A stretch of DNA of 6,973 bases from Nitriliruptoraceae bacterium (GTDB lineage: Bacteria > Actinomycetota > Nitriliruptoria > Nitriliruptorales > Nitriliruptoraceae): the NCBI GenBank assembly GCA_007118045.1, contig SKTG01000478.1, positions 1 through 6,973 on the forward strand, in the 5' to 3' direction. The first letter of the stretch is position 1. Each line of letters begins with the position of its first letter. Below, piece after piece: positions 1-4,997 of this stretch. Made by a program: the position numbers and the translations under genes. Below the pieces are notes generated by a model that worked only from the letters and a program-made list of their open reading frames with translations, did not search any database and had not been told where the DNA came from.

Positions 1-1
1 C

Positions 2-292
2 CCCGCGACCGGCCACCCGGTGGTACCGCTGGTCGCGACCGACGACGAGGCGGACCGGGCCGCCAACCCAGTGGTCCCGATGGATCTGACGATCGCGGCC
101 GACCCGGTGACCCGAACCGTGCCCCACCGTGACCGAGCACTGCCCTGCCATCCACCACGGCTCAGGAGACCGAGTGATGCTGCATCGTGCGCCTTCCCGC
201 CGAGCAACACATCGATGCGGCTTCACTCTGCGCACCGTCGAGGACTCGGGCGGATGCTCCGTCGTGAGCCTTGCCGCCACCGACCGCCGTAG
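2..292 (+). other. Possible 3' tail of an upstream coding region
   Basis: Frame 2 is open from the window edge to a TAG at 290-292. For about the first 130 bases its third codon positions are almost all G or C and the residues look ordinary, with two similar stretches reading PVVPL and PVVPM. After about 150 the third-position bias is lost and the translation becomes Arg/Pro/Cys/His-rich, as expected for non-coding DNA. Either a real gene fragment has lost its original stop, or the first part is a degenerate repeat whose composition only mimics coding. No family is recognisable. Frames 1 and 3 meet stops at about 130 and 87. Confidence 0.2.
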
Positions 293-480
293 GACCAAGG
301 GCTTCACCGTGGACGTCGAAGCCGCCGAGGGAGACGTGGCCCTCGGTGTCGCGGCATCGCCTCCACGAGCGCGCAGGGCGCGATGGTCCGCGCACACCAC
401 CTCGCTCCGTGGGACGCTGCCGAGGACCCTGCGCCTCGACGGCGCGGAGCCCTCCGCGACCGGGATGGACGGGAGAACGT
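293..480. other. Leader region upstream of ppk2, no gene seen
   Basis: Several frames are open here only because of the high G+C content; none shows a consistent third-position bias. I found no convincing TANNNT -10 box paired with a -35 box for ppk2, so its promoter may lie further upstream or be atypical. A GGGAG at 471-475 sits 5 nt before the GTG chosen for ppk2. Confidence 0.4.
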
Positions 481-1314
481 GTGGGCGAAGTCGGGGAGCA
501 CCGCCAGTTCGGTCCGGACGAGTACAACAAGAGCGGGGTACTGAAGAAGGCCCTGTACGAGCAGGAACTCGAACGCCTGCAGATCGAGCTCGTCAAGCTC
601 ACCCACTGGGTCAAGACCGGCGGTCACCGGGCCGTGGTGGTCTTCGAGGGGCGGGACGCGGCCGGCAAGGGTGGGGTGATCAAGCGCATCTCCGAGCGCA
701 CCAACCCGCGGATCGTGCGCACGGTGGCGCTCGGCACCCCGTCGGACCGCGAGCGCACCCAGTGGTACTTCCAGCGATACGTCGAGCAACTGCCGGCCGG
801 CGGAGAGATCGTCCTGTTCGATCGTTCCTGGTACAACCGCGCCGGAGTCGAAAGGGTGATGGGCTTCGCGACCGAGGAGCAGGTTCGCGAGTTCATGCGG
901 ACGGGTCCGGAGTTCGAACGGATGCTGGTACGGGCCGGCATCAAGGTGGTCAAGTACTGGTTCTCGGTCAGCGACGAGGAGCAGGAGCGGCGTTTCCAGG
1001 CCCGCAACGAGGATCCGACGAAACGCTGGAAGCTCTCCCCGATGGACATCGAGTCACGCGCGCGGTGGCAGGAGTACTCGCGGGCGAAGGACGAGATGTT
1101 CATCCACACGGACATCAAGCAGGCACCGTGGTGGGTCGTCGACGCCGACGTGAAACGGCACGCCCGTTTGAACACGATCGCACACCTGCTCGACCAGTTC
1201 GACTACGGCAACGAGACACCGGAGCCGATCGAGTTGCCGCCGCGTCCTGCGGAGCGCCCCGGGTACGTGCGCCCGCCGATGGAGGACCAATCCTTCGTCC
1301 CACGCCGCTACTGA
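481..1314 (+). CDS. ppk2: Polyphosphate kinase 2, class I type
   Basis: The 277-residue product is a cytoplasmic PPK2-family P-loop kinase. The family transfers phosphate between inorganic polyphosphate and nucleoside diphosphates, mostly making ATP or GTP from polyP. Visible motifs are the Walker A loop FEGRDAAGKGG (residues 55-65), the Walker B region FDRSWYNRAGVERVMGF (113-129) and the Arg/Lys-rich lid with RRFQARNEDPTKRWKLSP (170-187). A single PPK2 domain of this length is typical of class I. The start is GTG 481, with GGGAG 5 nt upstream and homology-like sequence beginning soon after. The same frame is open back to 271, but that stretch is Pro/Arg-rich and looks non-coding. The C-terminus ends SFVPRRY, and its last six codons with the TGA form the beginning of a tandem repeat that continues downstream. 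The gene stands alone; the next gene is convergent. Confidence 0.95.
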   Translation: MGEVGEHRQFGPDEYNKSGVLKKALYEQELERLQIELVKLTHWVKTGGHRAVVVFEGRDAAGKGGVIKRISERTNPRIVRTVALGTPSDRERTQWYFQRYVEQLPAGGEIVLFDRSWYNRAGVERVMGFATEEQVREFMRTGPEFERMLVRAGIKVVKYWFSVSDEEQERRFQARNEDPTKRWKLSPMDIESRARWQEYSRAKDEMFIHTDIKQAPWWVVDADVKRHARLNTIAHLLDQFDYGNETPEPIELPPRPAERPGYVRPPMEDQSFVPRRY

Positions 1315-1459
1315 GCTCGATTCGGACCTCGTCGCCCTCGGCTAACCCATCGTCCCGCGTCGCTACCGAGCGCGATACAGACCTCGTCACCCTCGGCCGA
1401 CCCATTCGTCCCGCGTCGCTACCGAGCGCGATACGGACCTCGTCACCCTCGGCCGACCC
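1295..1459. repeat. Three-copy tandem repeat of about 55 bp overlapping the ppk2 stop codon
   Basis: Copies lie at 1295-1349, 1350-1405 and 1406-1459; the second has one extra T. Copies 2 and 3 are nearly identical (CAGACC against CGGACC is the clearest change), while copy 1 is more diverged. Each begins TCGTCCCRCGYCGCTAC and ends CCTCGTCRCCCTCGGC plus a short CCC-containing tail. In copy 1 the beginning encodes VPRRY and the stop of ppk2. In the other copies the TGA reads CGA. After 1459 the match fades, although TTCATC at 1460-1465 may start a decayed fourth copy. Function is unknown; a dispersed intergenic repeat or protein-binding array is possible. Confidence 0.85.
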
Positions 1460-1635
1460 TTCATCAGAACGCCGCCGTGAACAGGGCACGGCGCCCGTGA
1501 CGCAGCGCTGACCTTCGTGCCGCGGGGTGGCCGACCTGTGACCCAGCCCCGATCCTCGACCCGTCACGTCCGGGCGCGAGGTCGTCGTGCTTCCGCGAGA
1601 GTGAGAGCGGACATCGTCGCGGACAACGGGAGCGT
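1460..1635. other. Convergent intergenic region with weak hairpins
   Basis: This is the rest of the gap between the ends of ppk2 and the minus-strand lipoprotein gene. No gene is supported. A 5-bp perfect stem CACGG/CCGTG with a 3-nt loop lies at 1487-1499, and a 7-bp stem TCCGCGA/TCGCGGA with an 18-nt loop lies at 1592-1623. Neither has a T-rich tail, so terminator activity for either gene is only a possibility. Confidence 0.35.
1592..1623. terminator. Candidate bidirectional terminator hairpin
   Basis: TCCGCGA at 1592-1598 pairs perfectly with TCGCGGA at 1617-1623 across an 18-nt loop, 13 nt past the stop of the minus-strand gene. High-GC actinobacteria often lack U-tracts, so the missing T run does not exclude it. 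The long loop makes it weak. Confidence 0.25.
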
Positions 1636-2604
1636 TCAGCCGTCCTCGAGGCTCTCGGCGTCACGTCCGGCGAGCTCCACCAGGGTTTGCGCACCTTCCT
1701 CGGCCACGTCCTCGATCGGTTCGCCGGCGACGATGCGCGCGTTCCACGACCCGAGCAGCTCCGTGCTCAGCTCCGACGCCATCGGGGCCAAGGCACGCCG
1801 CAGTCCGGGGGTGCCGTCGACAGCGGCGCGACGCACCTGCGGGAGCACCACGAAAGCCGGGAACACCTCGAGGTCGTCGGTCAGCGGACGTAGCCCGGCC
1901 TGCCAGGCGGTCCCGTCGGTCGCGGTCGTCAGGCCGGCGATGCACTCGCCCGAACCGACACCGCCGACGACCTCGTCGGGCGCCGCGGCCAGTACCGGCT
2001 GATCGCTACGCACGCTGTAGGCGATGAGCACCGCCCGAAGCCCGTCGCTGCGCGAAGCGAACTCCTCGTCGACGCAGAGGGTCGCGTCAGGACGCTCGGA
2101 CAGCCGGGTCGCCAGCTGCGACACGGTGGTCAGTTCCGCGTCGACCGATGGGGGGCCTCCGACCACGAAGGCGAACGTGGCGTTCGCCGGCGGGGTGTCG
2201 GTCCCGTCATCGAAGCGCGGCGGCAACCAGACGATGTCGTCCTCGCCGTCGTGGTCGCGTACCTCGACGAAGCTCTCGCGGACGTCGCCGGGCGGGTCGG
2301 CCCGGCCGAGATCCTCCAGCCAGGCCTCCCCTGTGTACGCGGGCCGCGCGTCGATGGCACCGAGCTCCAGGGCCTGGCGCGCGTCGCGTGCGTCGGAGAA
2401 GGGCACCATCTCGGCGCTCAGCCCCTCCGCGGTCAGCATGGCGGTCATGGTCCGGGCCAGCAGCGTGGACTCCACGTCCGGCCCGCCACCGACGCGCACG
2501 TCGACCGTCTCCTCGTCCGTGTCGTCGGCCGCGTCGTCGGCGTCGACCGGCGTGCACGCGGTCGCCAGGAGCAACAACGGGATCGTCCATGCCAGAGCAC
2601 GCAT
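1636..2604 (-). CDS. OpuAC/ProX-like substrate-binding lipoprotein (orphan)
   Basis: The 322-residue product begins MRALAWTIPLLLLATAC, a short signal peptide with a lipobox-like ATA-C and lipidated Cys17. The mature part resembles the OpuAC family that binds glycine betaine, choline or related quaternary amines for ABC importers. It has an N-lobe start VDVRVGGGPDVES, then the conserved type ALELGAIDARPAYTGEAW (family form: AL..GEID.YPEYTG), a VDEEFASRSDGL segment, and a late TATDG...LRPLTDDLEVFP stretch followed by a VLPQVRR motif. Length and motif order fit a full domain. The aromatic-cage residues for a trimethylammonium ligand cannot be assigned by eye, so the ligand is unknown. No permease or ATPase gene is adjacent, which is unusual. 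ATG 2604 is favoured because a TACCCT -10 box ends 6 nt before it, implying a leaderless mRNA. Confidence 0.8.
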   Translation of the reverse strand: MRALAWTIPLLLLATACTPVDADDAADDTDEETVDVRVGGGPDVESTLLARTMTAMLTAEGLSAEMVPFSDARDARQALELGAIDARPAYTGEAWLEDLGRADPPGDVRESFVEVRDHDGEDDIVWLPPRFDDGTDTPPANATFAFVVGGPPSVDAELTTVSQLATRLSERPDATLCVDEEFASRSDGLRAVLIAYSVRSDQPVLAAAPDEVVGGVGSGECIAGLTTATDGTAWQAGLRPLTDDLEVFPAFVVLPQVRRAAVDGTPGLRRALAPMASELSTELLGSWNARIVAGEPIEDVAEEGAQTLVELAGRDAESLEDG

Positions 2605-2610
2605 GCGGAC

Positions 2611-2616
2611 AGGGTA
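2611..2616 (-). promoter_or_regulatory. -10 box of leaderless promoter for the OpuAC-like gene
   Basis: On the minus strand TACCCT fits TANNNT and ends 6 nt before ATG 2604, the spacing expected when transcription starts at the A of the start codon. CTCGTC lies 17 nt upstream (2634-2639) in the -35 position but does not resemble TTGACA. Confidence 0.55.
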
Positions 2617-2623
2617 CGGACCG

Positions 2624-2650
2624 AGCCGAGGGCGACGAGCCCCGCATGCG
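2624..2650 (-). repeat. Partial inverted copy of the ppk2-downstream repeat
   Basis: Minus-strand CTCGTCGCCCTCGGCT (2639-2624) matches 16 of 16 bases with repeat copy 1 at 1328-1343. The similarity extends upstream with mismatches, CGCATGCGGGG against CGCGATACGGAC in the other copies. It lies inside the promoter region of the OpuAC-like gene. Confidence 0.5.
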
Positions 2651-2689
2651 AGGTTCCGTTCTCGTCACCGGGTCCCTCGCCCCCTGCCG

Positions 2690-2695
2690 TACCCT
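2690..2695 (+). promoter_or_regulatory. -10 box for the thioredoxin-like lipoprotein gene
   Basis: TACCCT within CCGTACCCT is identical to the -10 of the divergent gene. It would start transcription near 2702 and leave a leader of about 32 nt containing GGAG at 2725-2728. No good -35 box is seen. Confidence 0.45.
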
Positions 2696-2733
2696 CAGCG
2701 CCGGCCCCCACCGCCCGCTCCCGTGGAGCATCC

Positions 2734-3780
2734 GTGCACCAGCCTCGCGTCCGGCCCGCGCCGTCGCCGCCCCGCTGGCGGCGTCTCGCAGCCAGCTTGG
2801 GCGCCGTCGCGTTGCTCACAGCCGCCTGCGGTGCGGAGACCGACCCCGCCTCGGACGCCGAGGCGGAGGGGGACGGCGAGCTGACCGAGCTGTCCCTCGC
2901 CATCGCCAGCTTCGACCTCGCGGCCGGCGAGGACCGGCGGTTGATGGCCGGCGTGTTCAGCCCGGACCGCCAGCTCGTCGGCGGTGGCGAGCTCGAGTTC
3001 GGTCTCGCCTTCCTCGGTGAGGGCGAAGCCGACATGGAGGCAGAGATCGAGCAGACGGTGACGGCGAGCTTCCTGGGTGTGCCGGGGATCGAGCCGGAAG
3101 CGGAGCTCGGCGAGCGGCCCACCCTGCTGGAGGACACCGGCAGCGGCGTGTACGCCGCCGAGGTGGACCTCGACCGAGCCGGGCTCTGGGGGCTCCGGGT
3201 GGTCGCCGAGCTCGAGGACGGCACGGTGGTCAGCGGACAGCAGTCGTTCCAGGTCCTCGAGGAACCCGAGGTACCCGACGTGGGCGACGAGGCACCGGCC
3301 GTCGAGAACCTCACGCTCGGGGACGTGGAGGCTGGCGAGGCCGCGCCGGTCGCCCTCGATTCGCGTGCCCAGCAGGAGGACGACGAGATACCGGACCCAC
3401 AGCTGCACGAGACCACCGTCGCGGCGGCCATCGAAGCCGGCCGCCCGGTGGTCGTCGGCGTCACGACGCCCGTCTACTGCGCGACGCGCTTCTGTGGACC
3501 GTTGACGGAGGTGCTGGCCGACCTGTCCGAGCAGTACGACGATCGCGCCGACTTCGTCCACCTCGAGGTCTGGGAGGACTTCGACGAGGGGGAGCTGAAC
3601 GAGGCGGCCGCGGCGTTCATCCAGACCGAGTTCGGGGGCAACGAGCCCTGGGTGTTCCTGGTCGGGGACGACGGCACGATCGAGGCCCGTTGGGACAACG
3701 TCGTCGACATCGACGAGTTGGAGGCGAGGCTGGACGCGTTGCCCACGCTCGAGGCGGTGGCCGACGGGGGCGGGCGGTGA
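2734..3780 (+). CDS. Thioredoxin-like lipoprotein with CX4C motif and N-terminal beta domain
   Basis: The 348-residue product starts at GTG 2734, with GGAG 5 nt upstream (2725-2728). The same frame is open to 2251 but there lies opposite the divergent gene. Residues 14-32 form a signal peptide, RWRRLAASLGAVALLTAAC, with Cys32 as likely lipid anchor and a slightly off-consensus lipobox. An acidic linker follows. Residues 50-178 look like a secreted beta-sandwich: GVYAAEVDLDRAGLWGLRVV followed by a second strand pair, reminiscent of FixH/YtkA-type domains. Residues 226-335 look thioredoxin-like, with PVYCATRFCGP (Cys249, Cys254) in place of CXXC and EPWVFLVGDDGTI (304-316) matching the cis-Pro strand. 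Some actinobacterial thioredoxin-like proteins carry such CX4C-GP motifs. A periplasm-side redox or metal-linked role is likely, but whether it reduces or oxidises thiols is unknown. The stop overlaps the start of the next gene. Confidence 0.75.
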   Translation: MHQPRVRPAPSPPRWRRLAASLGAVALLTAACGAETDPASDAEAEGDGELTELSLAIASFDLAAGEDRRLMAGVFSPDRQLVGGGELEFGLAFLGEGEADMEAEIEQTVTASFLGVPGIEPEAELGERPTLLEDTGSGVYAAEVDLDRAGLWGLRVVAELEDGTVVSGQQSFQVLEEPEVPDVGDEAPAVENLTLGDVEAGEAAPVALDSRAQQEDDEIPDPQLHETTVAAAIEAGRPVVVGVTTPVYCATRFCGPLTEVLADLSEQYDDRADFVHLEVWEDFDEGELNEAAAAFIQTEFGGNEPWVFLVGDDGTIEARWDNVVDIDELEARLDALPTLEAVADGGGR

Positions 3781-4163
3781 CCGGCCGGACCGACCCGAGC
3801 GACGTCGAGCCGGGCGCGGCTCGGAGGCACGGCGGCCCCGTGGGGTCCCCGGGCACCGACGACCACCCGCCGCTGGTCGACTGGGCGCGCACGGCGAGAC
3901 GGTTGCGGGCGGTGTTGCTCGGGCTCGCCGGTCTCGTCGTGATCGTGTGGGCGGTCACGGCGATCACCCGTGACGGCCTCGAACTGGGGCTGTTGGGCGA
4001 ACTGGTCGGCGTCGCCCTGCTCGTCGCCTTCCTCCTCGAGGTCGTGATCGTCGGCGGGTCCGCGATCCGTGGGCTGCTCACCGCCGGCGAGCGCGGCGAG
4101 CGACTGGCGAGCGAGGACGTGTCGCTGCTCCCCCCGCAACTGGCCCGTCGCCGGCGCCGATGA
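3777..4163 (+). CDS. Small two-helix membrane protein coupled to the thioredoxin-like gene
   Basis: GTG 3777 overlaps the upstream TGA as GTGA, implying translational coupling. The product has 128 residues. It has a hydrophilic N-terminus of about 40 residues, transmembrane segment 1 at about 44-63 (AVLLGLAGLVVIVWAVTAI), a short loop ITRDGLELG, transmembrane segment 2 at about 72-97 (LLGELVGVALLVAFLLEVVI), and a C-terminal tail ending in five arginines. The positive charges flanking the helices suggest that both ends are cytoplasmic, with a very short external loop. I recognise no family. The coupling suggests it partners or anchors the lipoprotein, but it has no cysteines and so cannot be a DsbD/CcdA-type electron carrier. 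Confidence 0.8.
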   Translation: MTGRTDPSDVEPGAARRHGGPVGSPGTDDHPPLVDWARTARRLRAVLLGLAGLVVIVWAVTAITRDGLELGLLGELVGVALLVAFLLEVVIVGGSAIRGLLTAGERGERLASEDVSLLPPQLARRRRR

Positions 4164-4175
4164 CGGACGCCCCCG

Positions 4176-4222
4176 GTGGCCGAAGCCACGGCGGCGGGTA
4201 GCGGGATCGAAGCCGCAGCTAC
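4176..4222. terminator. Candidate terminator hairpins between convergent genes
   Basis: Two adjacent stems fill the 55-bp gap. GTGGC-CGAA-GCCAC lies at 4176-4189, a compact 5-bp stem with a 4-nt loop, 12 nt after the plus-strand stop. GTAGC (4198-4202) pairs with GCTAC (4218-4222) across a 15-nt loop, overlapping the minus-strand TAG. No T-run is present. Confidence 0.4.
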
Positions 4223-4890
4223 AGCGATGGGTCTCCGAGGTCGAGCCTTAGCGAGCCGCGGATGCGGTTGATCTCGGCTCCGACCGCCTCGATGTCCAAG
4301 GGCAGGCGCACGTCGTGCTTGGGGTAGATCTCGGCGGTCGACAGATCGGTGAGGCTGGAACGCCACCCCCGCTCGTCGACGTAGTCACCCAGCGAGAACG
4401 ACCAGGAGAGCACCACGGTGTCGTCGTAGTCGTGCAGCACGAACGTCAGGAACCGGCTGAACCTGAGCTCCCACATCCGACCCCCGCGACGGGTCCGACC
4501 CTGGATCCGGAAGCCAACGAGCTCGAGCTGATCGTCGAACGTGGTGGCGTCCCCCTCCGAACCCGATGCCCGCGGTCCGTCCGCAGCCGAGGCCGAGGAC
4601 CCGTCCGGGGCCGAGGCCGGCGACCCGTCCGCAGCCGAGGTCGAGGACCCGTCCGGGCTCGAGGCCGGCGACCCGTCCGCAGCCGAGGCCGAGGACCCGT
4701 CCGGGGTCGAGGAAGCAGACCCATCCGTGGTCGAGGAAGCAGACCCGTCCGGGGTCGAGGAAGCAGACCCGTCCGCAGCCGAGGCCGGCGACCCACCGGC
4801 GTCATCGGGCCGAGGCTCGTCCGGCCCGGACTCGCCCGAGCCGCCGGCCGGCTCGTCACCGGTCCGGTCACGCCGCCGTCGCCACGCCAC
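4219..4890 (-). CDS. Uncharacterised protein with Ser/Asp/Gly repeat linker and conserved-looking C-terminal domain
   Basis: The product has 223 residues and I recognise no family. It starts at GTG 4890, chosen because AGGAGG (4902-4897) lies 6 nt upstream and a TAGCTT -10 box lies at 4924-4919. The frame is open to ATG 4968, but that start would read through this promoter region. Residues 1-30 are basic then acidic and disordered. Residues 31-103 are nine 8-residue units of the type DGSxxSxx, encoded by 24-bp repeats. Residues 117-223 form a globular domain with alternating strands, ELVGFRIQGRT, MWELRFSRFLTFVLHDYDDTV and VLSWSFSLGDYVDERGW. A segment IYPKHDVRLPLDIEAVGAEI and an LRLDLGDPSL end follow. 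No signal peptide or membrane segment is visible, so it is probably cytoplasmic. The repeat region should be variable in length between strains. Confidence 0.75.
   Translation of the reverse strand: MAWRRRRDRTGDEPAGGSGESGPDEPRPDDAGGSPASAADGSASSTPDGSASSTTDGSASSTPDGSSASAADGSPASSPDGSSTSAADGSPASAPDGSSASAADGPRASGSEGDATTFDDQLELVGFRIQGRTRRGGRMWELRFSRFLTFVLHDYDDTVVLSWSFSLGDYVDERGWRSSLTDLSTAEIYPKHDVRLPLDIEAVGAEINRIRGSLRLDLGDPSL
4583..4798. repeat. Nine tandem 24-bp coding repeats
   Basis: Nine units of exactly 24 bp run from 4583 to 4798, each ending in ACCCGTCC or close to it on the plus strand. Two unit types alternate at one end (GCAGCCGAGG and GGGGCCGAGG beginnings). Three GTCGAGGAAGCAGACCC units at 4703-4774 are a more recent homogeneous block. 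The length is a multiple of three, so gain or loss of units keeps the minus-strand frame. A decayed unit precedes the array at 4559-4582. Confidence 0.95.
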
Positions 4891-4896
4891 GCTCGT

Positions 4897-4902
4897 CCTC
4901 CT
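4897..4902 (-). promoter_or_regulatory. Strong ribosome binding site fixing the start at 4890
   Basis: Minus-strand AGGAGG, 6 nt before GTG 4890, is the best Shine-Dalgarno match in the window. It decides the start against the longer frame. Confidence 0.75.
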
Positions 4903-4918
4903 CGCGCCAGGCGGTCCG

Positions 4919-4924
4919 AAGCTA
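4919..4924 (-). promoter_or_regulatory. Candidate -10 box for the repeat-linker gene
   Basis: Minus-strand TAGCTT fits TANNNT and would start transcription near 4912, giving a leader of about 21 nt that contains the AGGAGG. The -35 position is occupied by one arm of an inverted repeat. Confidence 0.4.
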
Positions 4925-4929
4925 TCGCT

Positions 4930-4946
4930 CGCCACGCCGAGTGGCG
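4930..4946. promoter_or_regulatory. Inverted repeat in the divergent promoter region, possible operator
   Basis: CGCCAC (4930-4935) and GTGGCG (4941-4946) are perfect inverted 6-mers around a 5-bp centre. They lie just upstream of the -10 box of the minus-strand gene and near the middle of the 107-bp divergent gap. A dimeric regulator could bind here, though short GC-rich palindromes are common in such genomes. Confidence 0.3.
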
Positions 4947-4984
4947 GGCGGCAGACGGGTCCTCGCATCCGCCCGTGCGCGACG

Positions 4985-4990
4985 TAGGCT
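4985..4990 (+). promoter_or_regulatory. -10 box of leaderless promoter for the coiled-coil lipoprotein gene
   Basis: TAGGCT fits TANNNT and ends 7 nt before GTG 4998, the spacing of a leaderless actinobacterial promoter. No Shine-Dalgarno sequence precedes this GTG, which agrees with leaderless translation. Confidence 0.55.
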
Positions 4991-4997
4991 CCGGCCC

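Larger units (their letters stand above)
2611..2695. promoter_or_regulatory. Symmetric divergent promoter region with 9-bp inverted repeat
   Basis: AGGGTACGG at 2611-2619 is the exact reverse complement of CCGTACCCT at 2687-2695, and each arm holds the -10 box of one of the two divergent genes. Between them lie CTCGTCGCC on the minus strand (2631-2639) and CTCGTCACC on the plus strand (2661-2669). The palindrome CGCATGCG occurs at 2600-2607, overlapping the minus-strand start codon, and again at 2643-2650. The arrangement suggests shared control of the two lipoprotein genes. Confidence 0.45.

Noticed and set aside
271..480. Upstream extension of ppk2 to an ATG-like start at 271
   Set aside because: The extension is Pro/Arg/Ser-rich with no third-position bias, and GTG 481 has a ribosome binding site and gives the usual family length.
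1295..1459. Possible CRISPR array
   Set aside because: The copies abut with no unique spacers, the unit is about 55 bp and no cas gene is present.
129..1511. Long open frame of 460 codons overlapping ppk2 on the plus strand
   Set aside because: It is a shadow of ppk2 in another frame. Its translation is Arg/Gly-rich without family motifs, whereas the ppk2 frame carries all PPK2 motifs.
4541..4987. Plus-strand open frame with acidic AEDPSG repeats
   Set aside because: It is the antisense image of the 24-bp repeats. It has no good ribosome binding site, and the minus strand has a strong one plus a globular domain.
4566..4997. N-terminal extension of the coiled-coil lipoprotein
   Set aside because: It lies across the repeat array and would bury the signal peptide. 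The -10 box directly before GTG 4998 explains the start.
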